Assembly (NCBI GenBank): GCA_027886185.1
Contig: WOAB01000056.1
Span: 13,330,001 to 13,394,000, forward strand
Direction of reading: 5' to 3'
DNA from: Rheum nobile
Taxonomy: Eukaryota > Streptophyta > Magnoliopsida > Caryophyllales > Polygonaceae
DNA: 64,000 nt
Part shown: positions 43,521 to 54,205 of the stretch, piece after piece
Layout of the letters: each line of letters begins with the position of its first letter
Numbering within the stretch: the stretch's first letter is position 1
Translations under genes and position numbers: made by a program
Notes under the pieces: model-generated
Told to the model about the DNA's origin: nothing
Database searches by the model: none
The model's input: the letters and a program-made list of their open reading frames with translations, nothing else

Positions 43521-45737
43521 ATGGATGATGATGGAAACTATCCTTGGGGGCTCGGGGTAAGCTCGTTCACAAGATTACTTACATGTGTTGAATATGGTGA
43601 AGAGACCCATATGTCCAATTTTGCACCGTATGAGGCCAACGAATCTCATATGGTTGGAGTTCCAAATCCTATGCATTCGGTGGGGGCCACGTCAAGCCAT
43701 CAAGAAGGAGGCGGCGATGTATTAAATGATAATATTCACATCGATGAGTTTGGTATCGATCACGAGGATGACATAGATCAATCTTAGGAGGATGGTGATG
43801 TGAACGAAGTTGATGTAGCAGCGGCTCATATGGCTAGAGAGGCAGCAACTATCACCCCAAGTTGGAACATAACTGGAGAACCCGACCCGAAAATGATGGA
43901 CTCATGGCAAACATGGAATGCAAGAAATCCATTCCTAGTCAAAGGTGGATTTTCTCCTAGTCAACATTTCAATTCGCTTCAGGAGTTGAAAATAAAAATC
44001 ACAATTTATTCTGTATCGAGGGGAAAGGAATATAAGGTGGAAAAAGCAAGAGACCGATGGTATACAGTTGTTTGCGTGGAGAAAGATCGAGGATGCACAT
44101 GGAGATTATCAACTCATAAGATCAATGAGCATCTTGACATGTAGGCAATAAGCACGTACAAAGGTCCCCATGTCCCTAGCTGTGTGAGAGATGTCATGCA
44201 TATGGATAATCGTAACATCAATGAAAAGTTCATCTCTCAAGAGATTGTTTCTCTTTTCCGTGTGGACAAAGCGTTGAAACCTAGGGTCATCATGTAAGTA
44301 ATACAAGATGTGTACATTGTGAACATTACGTACACAAGAGCATGGGGTGAAAAACAAAAAGCTATAGCATCAAGTTTTGGGGATTGGGATGAATCATATG
44401 CTCAGTTGCCTCGCTTAATGGCTGTGCTTGAACAATGTAACCCTCGTACCGTGGTTGAATGGTGTACGACACCAAGTGTTGATGGCAGTGAGCAAGTCTT
44501 CTAGCGTGTTTTTTGGTCATTTGGGCCATGTATTGTGGGTTTTCAGCATTGTCGGCCTCTGATTACAATTGACGGCACTCACATGTATGGCAAGTATAAA
44601 GGAACTCTGCTAATAGCAATGGTTGTCGATGCAAATCAACAAATATTTCCCCTTGCTTTTGCCATCGTTGAGAGTGAAAATGGCTCGAGTTGGCCTTGGT
44701 TCATGGAGTTAATTGGTCGTTGTGTAACACAATGAACTGGTTTGTGCGTTATTTCAGACAGACATGCAGCTATCATGAAGGCCATGAGAGAACTCCCACG
44801 GTGGAAAGAGCCGAATGCATTTCACAGGTTGTGCGTCCTCCATGTAGTTTCAAACTTTAATTCTCGCTTCAAAGATAAACATTTGAAGAGATTAGTTGGT
44901 TCAATGACGTATAAACATGAAGAGGCCCAATTCGAGAGTGGGTTTGAGGCCATTGGAAAGAAAAACCCAGAGACACATGATTATATGGAACAAATTGGAA
45001 AGGATAAATGGTCTTTATCTCATGATGGCAGTTTTAGGTATGGAGTGATGACAACCAACATGTCTGAGTGTTTCAATGGAATGATGAAGGGTGTCAGATC
45101 TCTACCTATCGCTGGTCTTATGCAATCAACTTTCTACAAGATGAACGCGTACTTTGTAAAACGTCGTGGTATGGCATACGGACGAAGTGTAACAGGACAT
45201 CAATATTCCGAGAAAGTAGAGTTGAAGCTTCAAGAGAATTTGCAAATAGCTCATCGTGCGGAGGTGATCACGTTTAACGTATCAAGACATGTCTATGAAG
45301 TGCATGTTACACCGATTCGGGAATATGGCAGTCGCTTACAATATGTGGTAAATTTGACTGAAAGGACATGCAATTGTCAGAGATGGAAGAATTTGAAGGT
45401 TCCTTGTCCTCACGTCTTAGCAATGTGTTGAGCTAAAAGCTTCTCATATGGTGCATACATTTATCGTTTCTACACTACAAAGACACACTTGATGACATAC
45501 CATATGCATTTTTATCCGGTCGGGGATAAGGTAGATTGGTCGGTGATTGAGGGACCTCCATTGAAACCAGATCCGACAAAGCTTCGAGATGTTGGTAGAC
45601 CTGGTAGACGACGAACGACTCGATACAAAAATGAGATGGACTTTAGTGTTACGGGAAAAAATTGTTGTAGTGTATGTGGACAAGAGGGGCACAATAAGAG
45701 GTCTTGTGCATCACGACCTATGACTTCTGGTCAATAG
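43521..45737 (+). pseudogene. mudrA-type MULE transposase, six in-frame stops
   Basis: A single frame of 738 sense or stop codons from ATG 43521 (MDDDGNYPWGLG) to TAG 45735, with no frameshift. Order: acidic N-terminus; Mutator DNA-binding domain (HFNSLQELKIKITIYSVSRG, YKVEKARDRWYTVVC); MULE catalytic domain (AIASSFGDWDESYAQLPRLM, LITIDGTHMYGKYKGTLLIA, LCVISDRHAAIMKA, with catalytic Asp in IDGTH and SDRH); SWIM zinc finger (CNCQRWKNLKVPCPHVLA); C-terminal CCHC knuckle (CSVCGQEGHNKRSC). Stops fall at 43785, 44142, 44295, 44502, 44733 and 45429; every one can arise from CAG, CAA or CGA by C to T, and family context supports Arg at 44733 and 45429. It would act on the element's terminal repeats. 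Confidence 0.92.
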
Positions 45738-45962
45738 GATTAGTTTGCTTCTTTTTTTTCATGTTGGTTGTATTAATGTAGCATTTGTATTGATGTATGT
45801 GGACAAGATGTTTTTGTTTGTATCAATGTATCGTTTTGTATTAAATGTTGTTTATCGTTGTTTATGTAATGAACATTGCAGGATCATTTTTAGTTTGATA
45901 TGTTATTTTGTTGCACCTAAACTTTTTTTCTCTACTTGCAAAGCCAATACATTGACTATGAC

Positions 45963-47325
45963 ATGGAGATTGTCCTGGGTCCATTGTCATCTAATGTGCT
46001 CTCTAGACAACATGAGCACAAGTCCACTAATGTGTGGGCACATGCAGATTATGTAAGTGTAAATTTGTTAGATATTAATTGATTGTGCATCTTGTTCACA
46101 TTTACTTATATATACTTGTAATGTGTCTATGTGCAGACAAAGTTAGCTCTGGCACCCAGACAACACCTTCGGGGGTGGTTTCCACCTCATGAGAGAGTGT
46201 TAGACTATGTTCGACGTGTTGGGTTTTATTGTATACATCGCCTTGGATCAGTACATTTTACGATAGATATGGACCTTATTACATCACTGGTTGAGAGATG
46301 GAGACATGAGACCCACACATTTCACTTGGTTGTGGGTGAGGCGACGATTACACTATAAGATGTTGTAGTGTTGTTGGGACTACGTGTGGATGGACCCACA
46401 GTGACAGGCACTGCAGCTTATGATTGGCCACACACGGTTCAATGTCTCCTCGATACATATGATGAGAAAAAGTTAAAAGGCTCATCTTTGAAAATCTCAT
46501 GGATACGGGATAATTTTCGGCACTTGCTAGAAGATGCAGATGAGGAGACAATGAAATGTTATGCTAGGGCATACATACTTATGATCATGGGCGGAGTGTT
46601 GTTCCCTGATGCTAGTGGGGGGATTTACAACTACTCTATTTGCCATTGTTGACAGACTTGGAGCTTGCCGGAAATTACAGTTGGGAAAGTGCTACTTTGG
46701 CATATCTCTATCGACAATTATGCAGAGTAGCAGAAAGAAACAAATATGAAATTGGAGGATCCATAATCTTACTACAAGTATATAATAAAGCTGAATATAA
46801 GTTATAATTGTTAGATAGTGTACTCATTAATATCATTCATATAGTTATGGGCCTGGCAGCGAATCCCGATAATAAGGCCAAGATGCACTTTTGTCCCGTC
46901 AAGCGAGGTAGATCCAAAGAAGAAGAGGAGAAATGATAGGATGTTTGCTAAGACAAGTCGGTTGGCCGGTTCACAACCTCCTCCATTTGGTGATCAATTT
47001 CAGCCTGGTCAGGATTCACTAGCTTTGAGGTAACATCCCTTACCTATATTTTTTTGTTAATATCCTAAAAGTTGCTTATCAATTTCCTTTCATTTTAGGT
47101 GGTTGGGCTGTACATATTCATATGGGGATACACCCCATAGCCTAGCATACTATCGAGATGTATTGGATAGGCAACGGGGTGATCAGGTTAGAGCAACTAT
47201 TCTCATACGAAAGAATATATTAAAAAGTTGTAAATTATTTATTTTATTCTAATGCGTTATTTTTTCTCTAGTTTATTTGGGTACCCTACGAGGATGATGT
47301 ATTGGCAAGACTTTCTTTGCTCAAT
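45963..47325 (+). pseudogene. PMD gene 2 of the MULE, exons 1-5 (split and mutated)
   Basis: Lies 225 bp downstream of mudrA. Exons by GT-AG borders and frame: 45963-46052 (MEIVLGPLSSNVLSRQHEH), 46137 to about 46778, 46845-47029 (WAWQRIPIIRPRCTFVPSSE), 47099-47186 (WLGCTYSYGDTPHSLAYYRD) and 47272-47325 (FIWVPYEDDVLARLS). Plant-mobile-domain motifs: SLVERWRHETHTFHL, GEATITL followed by stop and DVVVLLGLRVDG, and LELAGNYSWESATLAYLYRQ. Damage: TAA at 46356-46358 where the family has Gln (CAA), one frameshift near 46620, and loss of the exon end at 47325 where the gypsy remnant starts. The last exon survives at 59428-59967. Confidence 0.8.
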
Positions 47326-49500
47326 TAAAAGCAAACTTTAACCATTGGTTCTACACTGGTCGTACCCACTTATGGATCTCATAACCATAACTCTGGACCC
47401 TAAGGTCTTACTCAAGACCGTTATAGAGGAAACGAGTTTCCTATAAACTATCCCTCTTAATCTCATACACATCAATGCCTACAACACGAACTCACAACTA
47501 GGTATTATGGACATCGCATTAGTCTACCCCTATATGCTTGTATCAAAACCAATGTCCATGGTACATATATGAGAGATAACTCTTAATCTCTTAGAGCATT
47601 CACCCCACACATTTATTCCTATACCTTAAGAAGTTCTAGAAGAACTCAGCTTACGAGATATTGCTTGCCAACTCAGAAAGCAATTAATATTATACTAATG
47701 TGTCATTACTCCATAAATGAAGAAAGACTCTTAGGAATGGATCTAGAATTTAAGCAATAGAGTCGACCCTGGGGTTAACCATGTAGGGAACAAACATCTA
47801 TGCCACATACGATACTCTTCCTTTATGAGTCCGACAGCCTTCATCCCTACATGATATATACTATTTCCGGCACTCACGGGGTTTTGTATGAACGATTGAT
47901 TTGTAACGGTAACGAATTCAGAAATTTTCCGGAACAAGGAAACATTTCTTTATTATTCGAACATTACATTAAAGCAACTGACAAAAAGTCGAACAGACAG
48001 ACTACGAACTACGGAGATTATCGACACAAGTCGTTACTCCTTAATCTTAAGAAAAGGCTTAACAGAAATACAACTATTCGATTAGGGTTCTTAGATTCAA
48101 CCTTGGGTTATTACTCAGTCCTGCACCAGCACGGGCTGTGTTTCTTGTGTTCACCATCCGTTGGTGAATCATAACGTTAATTTAGAATTTTCCAACTTGA
48201 TCATGACACTTTAGTCAGATACGTTATGATACAGATTATAAGGGTTCAAACTAATAACTTTATATTGGTCTGACTAACCCTCCTCTGTTAACCACAGAAA
48301 TGATCTTCGTCTCTTTACTTGATAACGGGTACTCTAGGAAATGTCAACCTTTAAATGACATTAAACCTAAGAAGAGACAATATCCCTAAGAATGGATCTA
48401 AGGAATAAGTAACACTTGAAGCTTGCAGAAGTTTGAAACCACTTATTAATAAACCTTATACTTTTAAACTTTATACCTTCAAACTTTATATACTTAAACT
48501 GATGCTTTTAACTTTATACTTTATACTTTTAAACCCTATATAAATAATTATTTATATAGTTTAGTTTTGCAAACTTGTAATATGATTATCACAAAACTCT
48601 TACTAATTTTTTTTTGCACTTTTAAAGTTACAATCATAAACTCAATTTAATCGCTTATAACACGACATTACCGTCCAAAGCCACCCCAAGCTTTAATAGG
48701 AACAATTAAACTTAAATACATAAACATATTAAATGAAAGATTAAACAGCGGAAGACTTTTATAAATGAAACTTAACCTTTTATTAAAGATCTCTCATTAA
48801 ACGAGAGTAGCGTTTTACAACAGAGTAATAATACAGCGGAAGACTTATAATAATAAACCTATCACATGACTAGGTTTTAAAATACATATTAAAGTAATGT
48901 CTAACGACCTTGAAAGACTGGTACTTAATCTGCAACTGCAAGCCTCTTCTTCTTCAATTGGTTACTTTGACTTCGGGAACCAACCACTGATGTGCCGTAT
49001 AGGACGGATGACACCAGCCAACCATGCAAGGGAATAAATTCGGTTGGTTAGTCTAATGAAAGACTATGCAAGGGTGAAAACAGAATGGTTCTAGTGATCG
49101 TAACCGTTTACTATCATTGTTCCTCGAATAATAACCGAAGGAACGATATATAACCCGGTACTTTCACGAAATGATTTATTATTAAGGTATGCACTGAAAA
49201 GAAGACTCCCAAAGGAATTGAGCCTTATGGGAAACTTATGAAGAGAAGACTCCAAAAGATTGAGTCTTATTGGAAATTATGAAAACTGTTTGGGAACGTT
49301 AAAGTTTCACACAAACGTTTAAAAATGACTTGACTATTTGGGTCCACGACCAACCTCACCGCTTAGTGCGAATCCAGATTGGAAAAGAGACTTACTTTAA
49401 CTGAAGCCTAGACGAGTTTCCACGTTGTACTTCTCGCCCAAGGTTTATTAATTATGTGCTTAACCGCACTTATCTTATTTAATTACAACACATACATTAA

Positions 49501-49790
49501 TGTTAAGACTTTTAATATTATCTCGAGTAACTACGAGCCTTTTCATACACAGGGTGACATTTACGTCCACCCAAATTGTACTAGCCAGGTACTTAATTAA
49601 TGTTAAGGCTTTTAATATTATTTCGAGTAACTACGAAAGTTTAAGACACAGGGTGACATTACGTCCACCCAAATTGTACTAGCAAGGTGATTAATTAATG
49701 TTACAGCTTTTATTATTAACTCGAATAACTACGAAAGTTTAATACACAGAGTGACATTACGCCCACCCAAATTGCACTAGCAAGGTGCTT
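49501..49790. repeat. Three tandem copies of a 98-100-bp unit inside the LTR
   Basis: Units start TGTTAAG or TGTTACAG at 49501, 49601 and 49699. Each contains TCGAGTAACTACGA (third copy TCGAATAACTACGA), a GTGACATT..CG(T/C)CCACCCAAATTG core and CTAGC(A/C)AGGT. The related LTRs at 15640 and 27540 have no such triplication, so it arose in this copy or its sublineage. Confidence 0.85.
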
Positions 49791-51259
49791 AACACTTCAG
49801 ATCCTTAACGGTGGATAGGAAGCATAGATCATGACCTTTAAAATTATTAGGGAATTATTCCTATTAGTACCAAGTTATAAAGAAACGACTAATCCTTATC
49901 TGGAATTAGCGTTCCTACGAATACTCGTGCTATTCTAGCATTAAAGTTAACATTAAATCCACAACAATACCATCACGGTAATTAACAAGTATAATAGCGT
50001 TGTTCTAACAATATATACAACCTATTATAAAATCACCTCTTAATCACGTTATTTATAAAATTAGTTTCCAAACAAAAACAACAGTTTACTCCAATTTAAT
50101 TAACAATTAAGAGCAATTGATAATTAATAAAACATGGAATGATTAAGCAAGAGCAAACCGCCACTTGCCTTAAGTAGATTCGGCGATGAATCTAGACGAG
50201 ATGACTACTGATGATATCCTTTCCGAGGATATGGCTTATGCTTTAGATAGCTCTAGCAAGATTACGGGTCCACACGCGATCCAACAATTAACGTTATAAC
50301 TGACAAATTAATTAATATCAATTAATTTATCTGACGAACTCAAGTAATTAAATTCAATAAAGTTTTATGATTTTAAATCATAAAAATATTGATTGAATTT
50401 TCCTAAAGACAGATACGGATAAAAGTGGGTCGAAATTATACCGCTCGATCGAACTCGGGTTAAATTTGGATTGAAATGGATTTGGGCTTCTCGGCCCAAC
50501 AAGGAATTAATTAAGGAGGGGGCCCACCTTCACCTTCTTCTTGGTATAACAACAGCAGCTTAACAACAATGGAACTTCAACCACGCACAGCAGTGGCCAG
50601 GAGCGGTGGCTCGCCGGGATGGGTCTCGTCACCGGACTGGCTCGCCTTCGCCGAGAAGAGGCTCGTCGTCGGAGTTACAACAGCCAGCGGCAACAACAAG
50701 CAACTTGGCACGGCAGCAGCTCGGCTCCGTCTTCGCCGGGAAGGACGCTCGTCGCCGGGGTCTTTGCCGGGGAGAGTGACAGGCTTAAAGTCGTATGCCT
50801 AATCAAATAAATCCTAAATTACCTACTAAAGAGTATAGCAAGCAAGTCAGGGTCGAACCCAAGGGAGTCAAGTTATCAATTCTTATGCTTTTCAAGTCAC
50901 CAACTAGGAACTAGGGGGGGTTGTATGATTTTCGTAACTAAGTAACAAGTAAATAAGTAAACAGGTTCGCAGACAAAGGTTGTGATTATGATTGGGGAAA
51001 AGCGTCACACCTGACGAAGATCCACAAAACAAGAGATATGGTTGATCACTGAATTCTATTAGTCTCAAGTTCTTATCTTTCCTTTAGTTGTTCTTATCCC
51101 GATCATAGATAACTATTAGTTCTACCAGCCCTAATAGTACTTATTATTAAGTCAAATCCGAAAACCTTCAAGACTCAACAAAGTAATAGCATTCAACCAA
51201 GGATTCAACAAGATACATGCAATAGAAACAACCCGTTACTATAGCATGCAATTAACTCT

Positions 51260-52186
51260 TGTTGAATTCCTTAGGTTTTGATGGTAACAAACATTCAACT
51301 AATCTAGGTACTAAGTGTTTCAGGAACAAAGACAATTATCTCAGGGAACCATTGCAGCAAAGGATCGCAGAGGGAACAAAGCTCTGTTCATGTGCTTTGT
51401 TACCTCTCAAGGAACTGTAGTGACGAACAAGATCAAAGCTGCGAATGGAAGGAAGAAATCCAGCGTGACGATTATGGAAACAAATAAAAGGCTCACGCGG
51501 TCAAGGATAGAAGACTTCGGCTGGAAGGAACTAGCCGATTTGAGAAGATATGGAGAGAGAAGAAGTCCGATTGTGTTATCTTAGGAAAACTTTCCTAAGA
51601 TAATATATTTGGAGAGAGAAGAATCTTATCTTAATCCGTTAATGTTATCTTAGGAATTATTTCCTTAGATAATATCGGTTGTTAAGATAATATTCTTCAA
51701 ATCAATTAATATCATCTTGTTACCAAGTTTAGGAAGATAGGATTATCTTGTTACAAATAGGGTTTTGTCGAGTTGTATTTAATAGAAGTATGGATTCTTT
51801 TCTATGTAACCACGAAGAGGAAAAAGAAGAACTGAGAGCGTTCAGTTGAGAAGAAAAAGAGAGTGAAGTGTTTGTAAGTCTTAAAGGGTTGAGTTCGATT
51901 CATCGTTGTAGAAGAGGTTTCAAATCTAGGTGGGAAGTCTAGAGGTTGAAGTCCAGGATACAAGTGTAATCGAACAAGAAATCAATAAGACAAGTAGACG
52001 CTTCAAAATCCTCTCAAGCGGAAGCTTGAAGGTAGTGGTTTTTCCTTGAGAAGCTAGTTTTGCCAATCAGGGTTTCCACTATATATCGTGAGTTCATTCG
52101 TTATCTTTCTTGCTGTTTTTAATCCGATGTGCCTTCTGTGGGAACAAAGCCTTTGTTCCCTCAGACGTAACTCTAATGATCCAATA
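51260..52186 (+). repeat. 5' LTR of the copia gag-only element
   Basis: TGTTGAATTCC to GATCCAATA (3' LTR ends GATCCAACA; the terminal CA has become TA here). It contains the perfect hairpin GGGAACAAAG-C-CTTTGTTCCC at about 52139-52159. The ORF at 51315-51584 recurs in all LTR copies and is not a gene. Confidence 0.9.
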
Positions 52187-52188
52187 AT

Positions 52189-52200
52189 TGGTATCAGAGC
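52189..52200 (+). other. Primer-binding site, initiator tRNA-Met
   Basis: TGGTATCAGAGC two bases after the 5' LTR; the usual copia and gypsy primer match. Confidence 0.9.
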
Positions 52201-52242
52201 TTGGTGCTCTAGATTGTTTTCGTTACAGAATTTGCAGGAAAG

Positions 52243-53874
52243 ATGTCGTCAAACAGCAATGCAATCGGTGATTTATTCTGGAAACCACCAACTCTGAAGT
52301 CTGGTGAGTATAGCTGGTGGGTGGAGCAAATTGAGTCCCATATCTGTTCCCTTGATGGACAGCTCTGGAAAGTTATTGAAGTCGGACCTTTTGTGATCAA
52401 GAACGAGACAGATGAGACAAAGCCAAAACCAAAGGTCGACTACACCGATGAGGATTGGAAGAAACTGGAGAAAAACAGCAGGGCTAAGAAGATCCTTCAC
52501 ATGGCCCTTCTTCCCTCCGATCTCAAGAAAGTCATGAGCTATAAGACTGCCAAGGAGATCTGGGATGCCCTGAAACGTCTTCATCAAGGAAATGAAGACT
52601 CGAAGAAGAACAAGATCCTTTCCCTGTTCAAGGAGTACGACCAAATTTCTCAAGGGAAAGATGAACACATTCAAGAGTACTACTCCAGGTTTCATGGGCT
52701 AGTTGGTCAGCTTCAGCACCTTGGTGAAATATTGCCAGACTGGAAGCTAACTCACCACTTCATGCAAGGCCTCAACACTCAGTGGGACGCCATCGCTCTT
52801 GCTCTCTACTCTCAGACAGATGTTAAGACTCTTTCAATGGAAGAGGTGGTTGCTAAACTAGAGAGTAATGCCTCTGTCTACAATCATAAGGTAAACAAGA
52901 AGGGAGAGGAGAAGGCGAAGAGCTTTGCCTTAAAGGTGGAAAGGGAATTTGACTTGTCCCAAGTCGAAGATGAAGATGAAGATGAAGATGGTGATGAAGA
53001 TGTTGCGCTCATCACAAGAGCCATGAGGAAGATATGGTCTCGAAACAAGGATTCGTCGAGTTCCTCCGAAGGGAACAGAGACCTAAAAGATGTGGTATGC
53101 TACCACTGTCAGAACAAGAGATATTTTGCCAATAACTGCTTCAAGAAAAAGGTTGGTCACCCTCAGGTTCGTGAAGGGAAGCAAGCAATGGTCGCAACAT
53201 GGGGTGATATTGACTCAGAGGATGAAGAATCTTCTCATTCAAGAGATGTCTGCTTGATGGCCTTAGAAGACCATGACAAATCAAAAGGCGGCATGCAGGG
53301 AACTGAGGTAAGTGAATCTGAACTCATCTCTAGCTTGACAAGGAAGTCAAAAGAAAGCTTAATTTTCTTCATTAAGAAGCTTGTTCATGAGAATAGTCTT
53401 TTCAGTGAGCAAATTGAAGAAAAGGATGAATCGATCTCAAGTTTGATCGAAGAAAATCAAGGTTGGGCAGACAAAGTGCTCAAGCTTGAGAAAGGTTCAT
53501 CTTCTTCTTCAAGTCCTTGCAATGAGTGTCCTAAACTCACTGAGAAGATCTCGTCTCTAGAATCCTCTGTCTCCTCACTTGAGTCTGAATCATTAATGTT
53601 AAAACTTGGGAATGCAAAATTGTCTAGTGATCTATCTAAACTCAGTGAGGAACATAAGGAAAAGCCAAAAGGCATTGTGTTTATTGCAGCCAAGAATGAA
53701 AAGAAGACAGAAAAGAAGGAAGTGCATCGCTTTGGAATTGGGTATCAACCTAAGCTTCCTGTTGATGGCACCAAGCAAAAAGGCTCTAAAGTCGAAGGAA
53801 AGCAGTCCGTAAAAGAAAAAAGGGGAAAGTTCCTCCGGAGGGAACAAAGTAAAAAACTGTTCAAACTCGACTGA
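52243..53874 (+). CDS. Copia gag polyprotein (UBN2/gag-like), intact frame, altered zinc knuckle
   Basis: ATG 52243 opens 543 codons. Residues 1-220 are the copia gag core (WKPPTLKSGEYSWWVEQIES, AKEIWDALKRLHQG, YYSRFHGLVGQLQHLGE, TQWDAIALALYSQ). An acidic EDEDEDGDED run follows, then a knuckle-like CYHCQNKRYFANNC in which the family's Gly-His is Arg-Tyr; both changes are single transitions. Residues 360-480 alternate Ser-rich and Leu/Glu heptad segments, probably coiled coil. The frame ends in a Lys-rich tail. It would assemble particles and package RNA. Confidence 0.88.
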   Translation: MSSNSNAIGDLFWKPPTLKSGEYSWWVEQIESHICSLDGQLWKVIEVGPFVIKNETDETKPKPKVDYTDEDWKKLEKNSRAKKILHMALLPSDLKKVMSYKTAKEIWDALKRLHQGNEDSKKNKILSLFKEYDQISQGKDEHIQEYYSRFHGLVGQLQHLGEILPDWKLTHHFMQGLNTQWDAIALALYSQTDVKTLSMEEVVAKLESNASVYNHKVNKKGEEKAKSFALKVEREFDLSQVEDEDEDEDGDEDVALITRAMRKIWSRNKDSSSSSEGNRDLKDVVCYHCQNKRYFANNCFKKKVGHPQVREGKQAMVATWGDIDSEDEESSHSRDVCLMALEDHDKSKGGMQGTEVSESELISSLTRKSKESLIFFIKKLVHENSLFSEQIEEKDESISSLIEENQGWADKVLKLEKGSSSSSSPCNECPKLTEKISSLESSVSSLESESLMLKLGNAKLSSDLSKLSEEHKEKPKGIVFIAAKNEKKTEKKEVHRFGIGYQPKLPVDGTKQKGSKVEGKQSVKEKRGKFLRREQSKKLFKLD

Positions 53875-53920
53875 GGAGGGTAAGGCTTGGTACCATGGAC
53901 AGAAGGCTCATGCCATTTGG

Positions 53921-54205
53921 TTGAAGCAATCTCAAAGCATTAAGTCCAATAATATTGATTTTTATTCAAGGATTGCTAACAAAACAATTTGGCCTGGACA
54001 TAGCAAGTATGTTGATCTAAAGTGTCAAAGAGTATGTTGGTATTGTGAGCACTCTGGTCACTACAAACAAGAGTGCCTCCTGAAGAAATACAATGAGGAA
54101 CTTGCTCGAACCACTAGGGAGAAAATGAATGCTAAACTTCTAGAAATCAAATATGTTGCTCCCATACCCAGAAAGCATAAGCTTGTCTGGGTTCGCAAGA
54201 ACTAA
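53921..54205 (+). CDS. Second gag-like ORF with an intact CCHC knuckle
   Basis: Begins 47 bases after the first gag ORF in another frame. It can be read from about 53890 (AWYHGQKAHAIWLKQSQS) to 54205 and carries a perfect knuckle CWYCEHSGHYKQEC. In copia elements with pol this region precedes the protease. Here the frame stops after KHKLVWVRKN, a sequence also typical of the gag-protease link, and nothing of pol follows. It is either the 3' end of gag split by a frameshift or a separate small nucleic-acid-binding protein. Confidence 0.7.
   Translation: MKQSQSIKSNNIDFYSRIANKTIWPGHSKYVDLKCQRVCWYCEHSGHYKQECLLKKYNEELARTTREKMNAKLLEIKYVAPIPRKHKLVWVRKN

Noticed and set aside
51315..51584. 89-codon ORF (MFQEQRQLSQ...) found again at 56233 and 58596
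   Set aside because: It is inside the copia LTRs and drifts with them; no selection visible.
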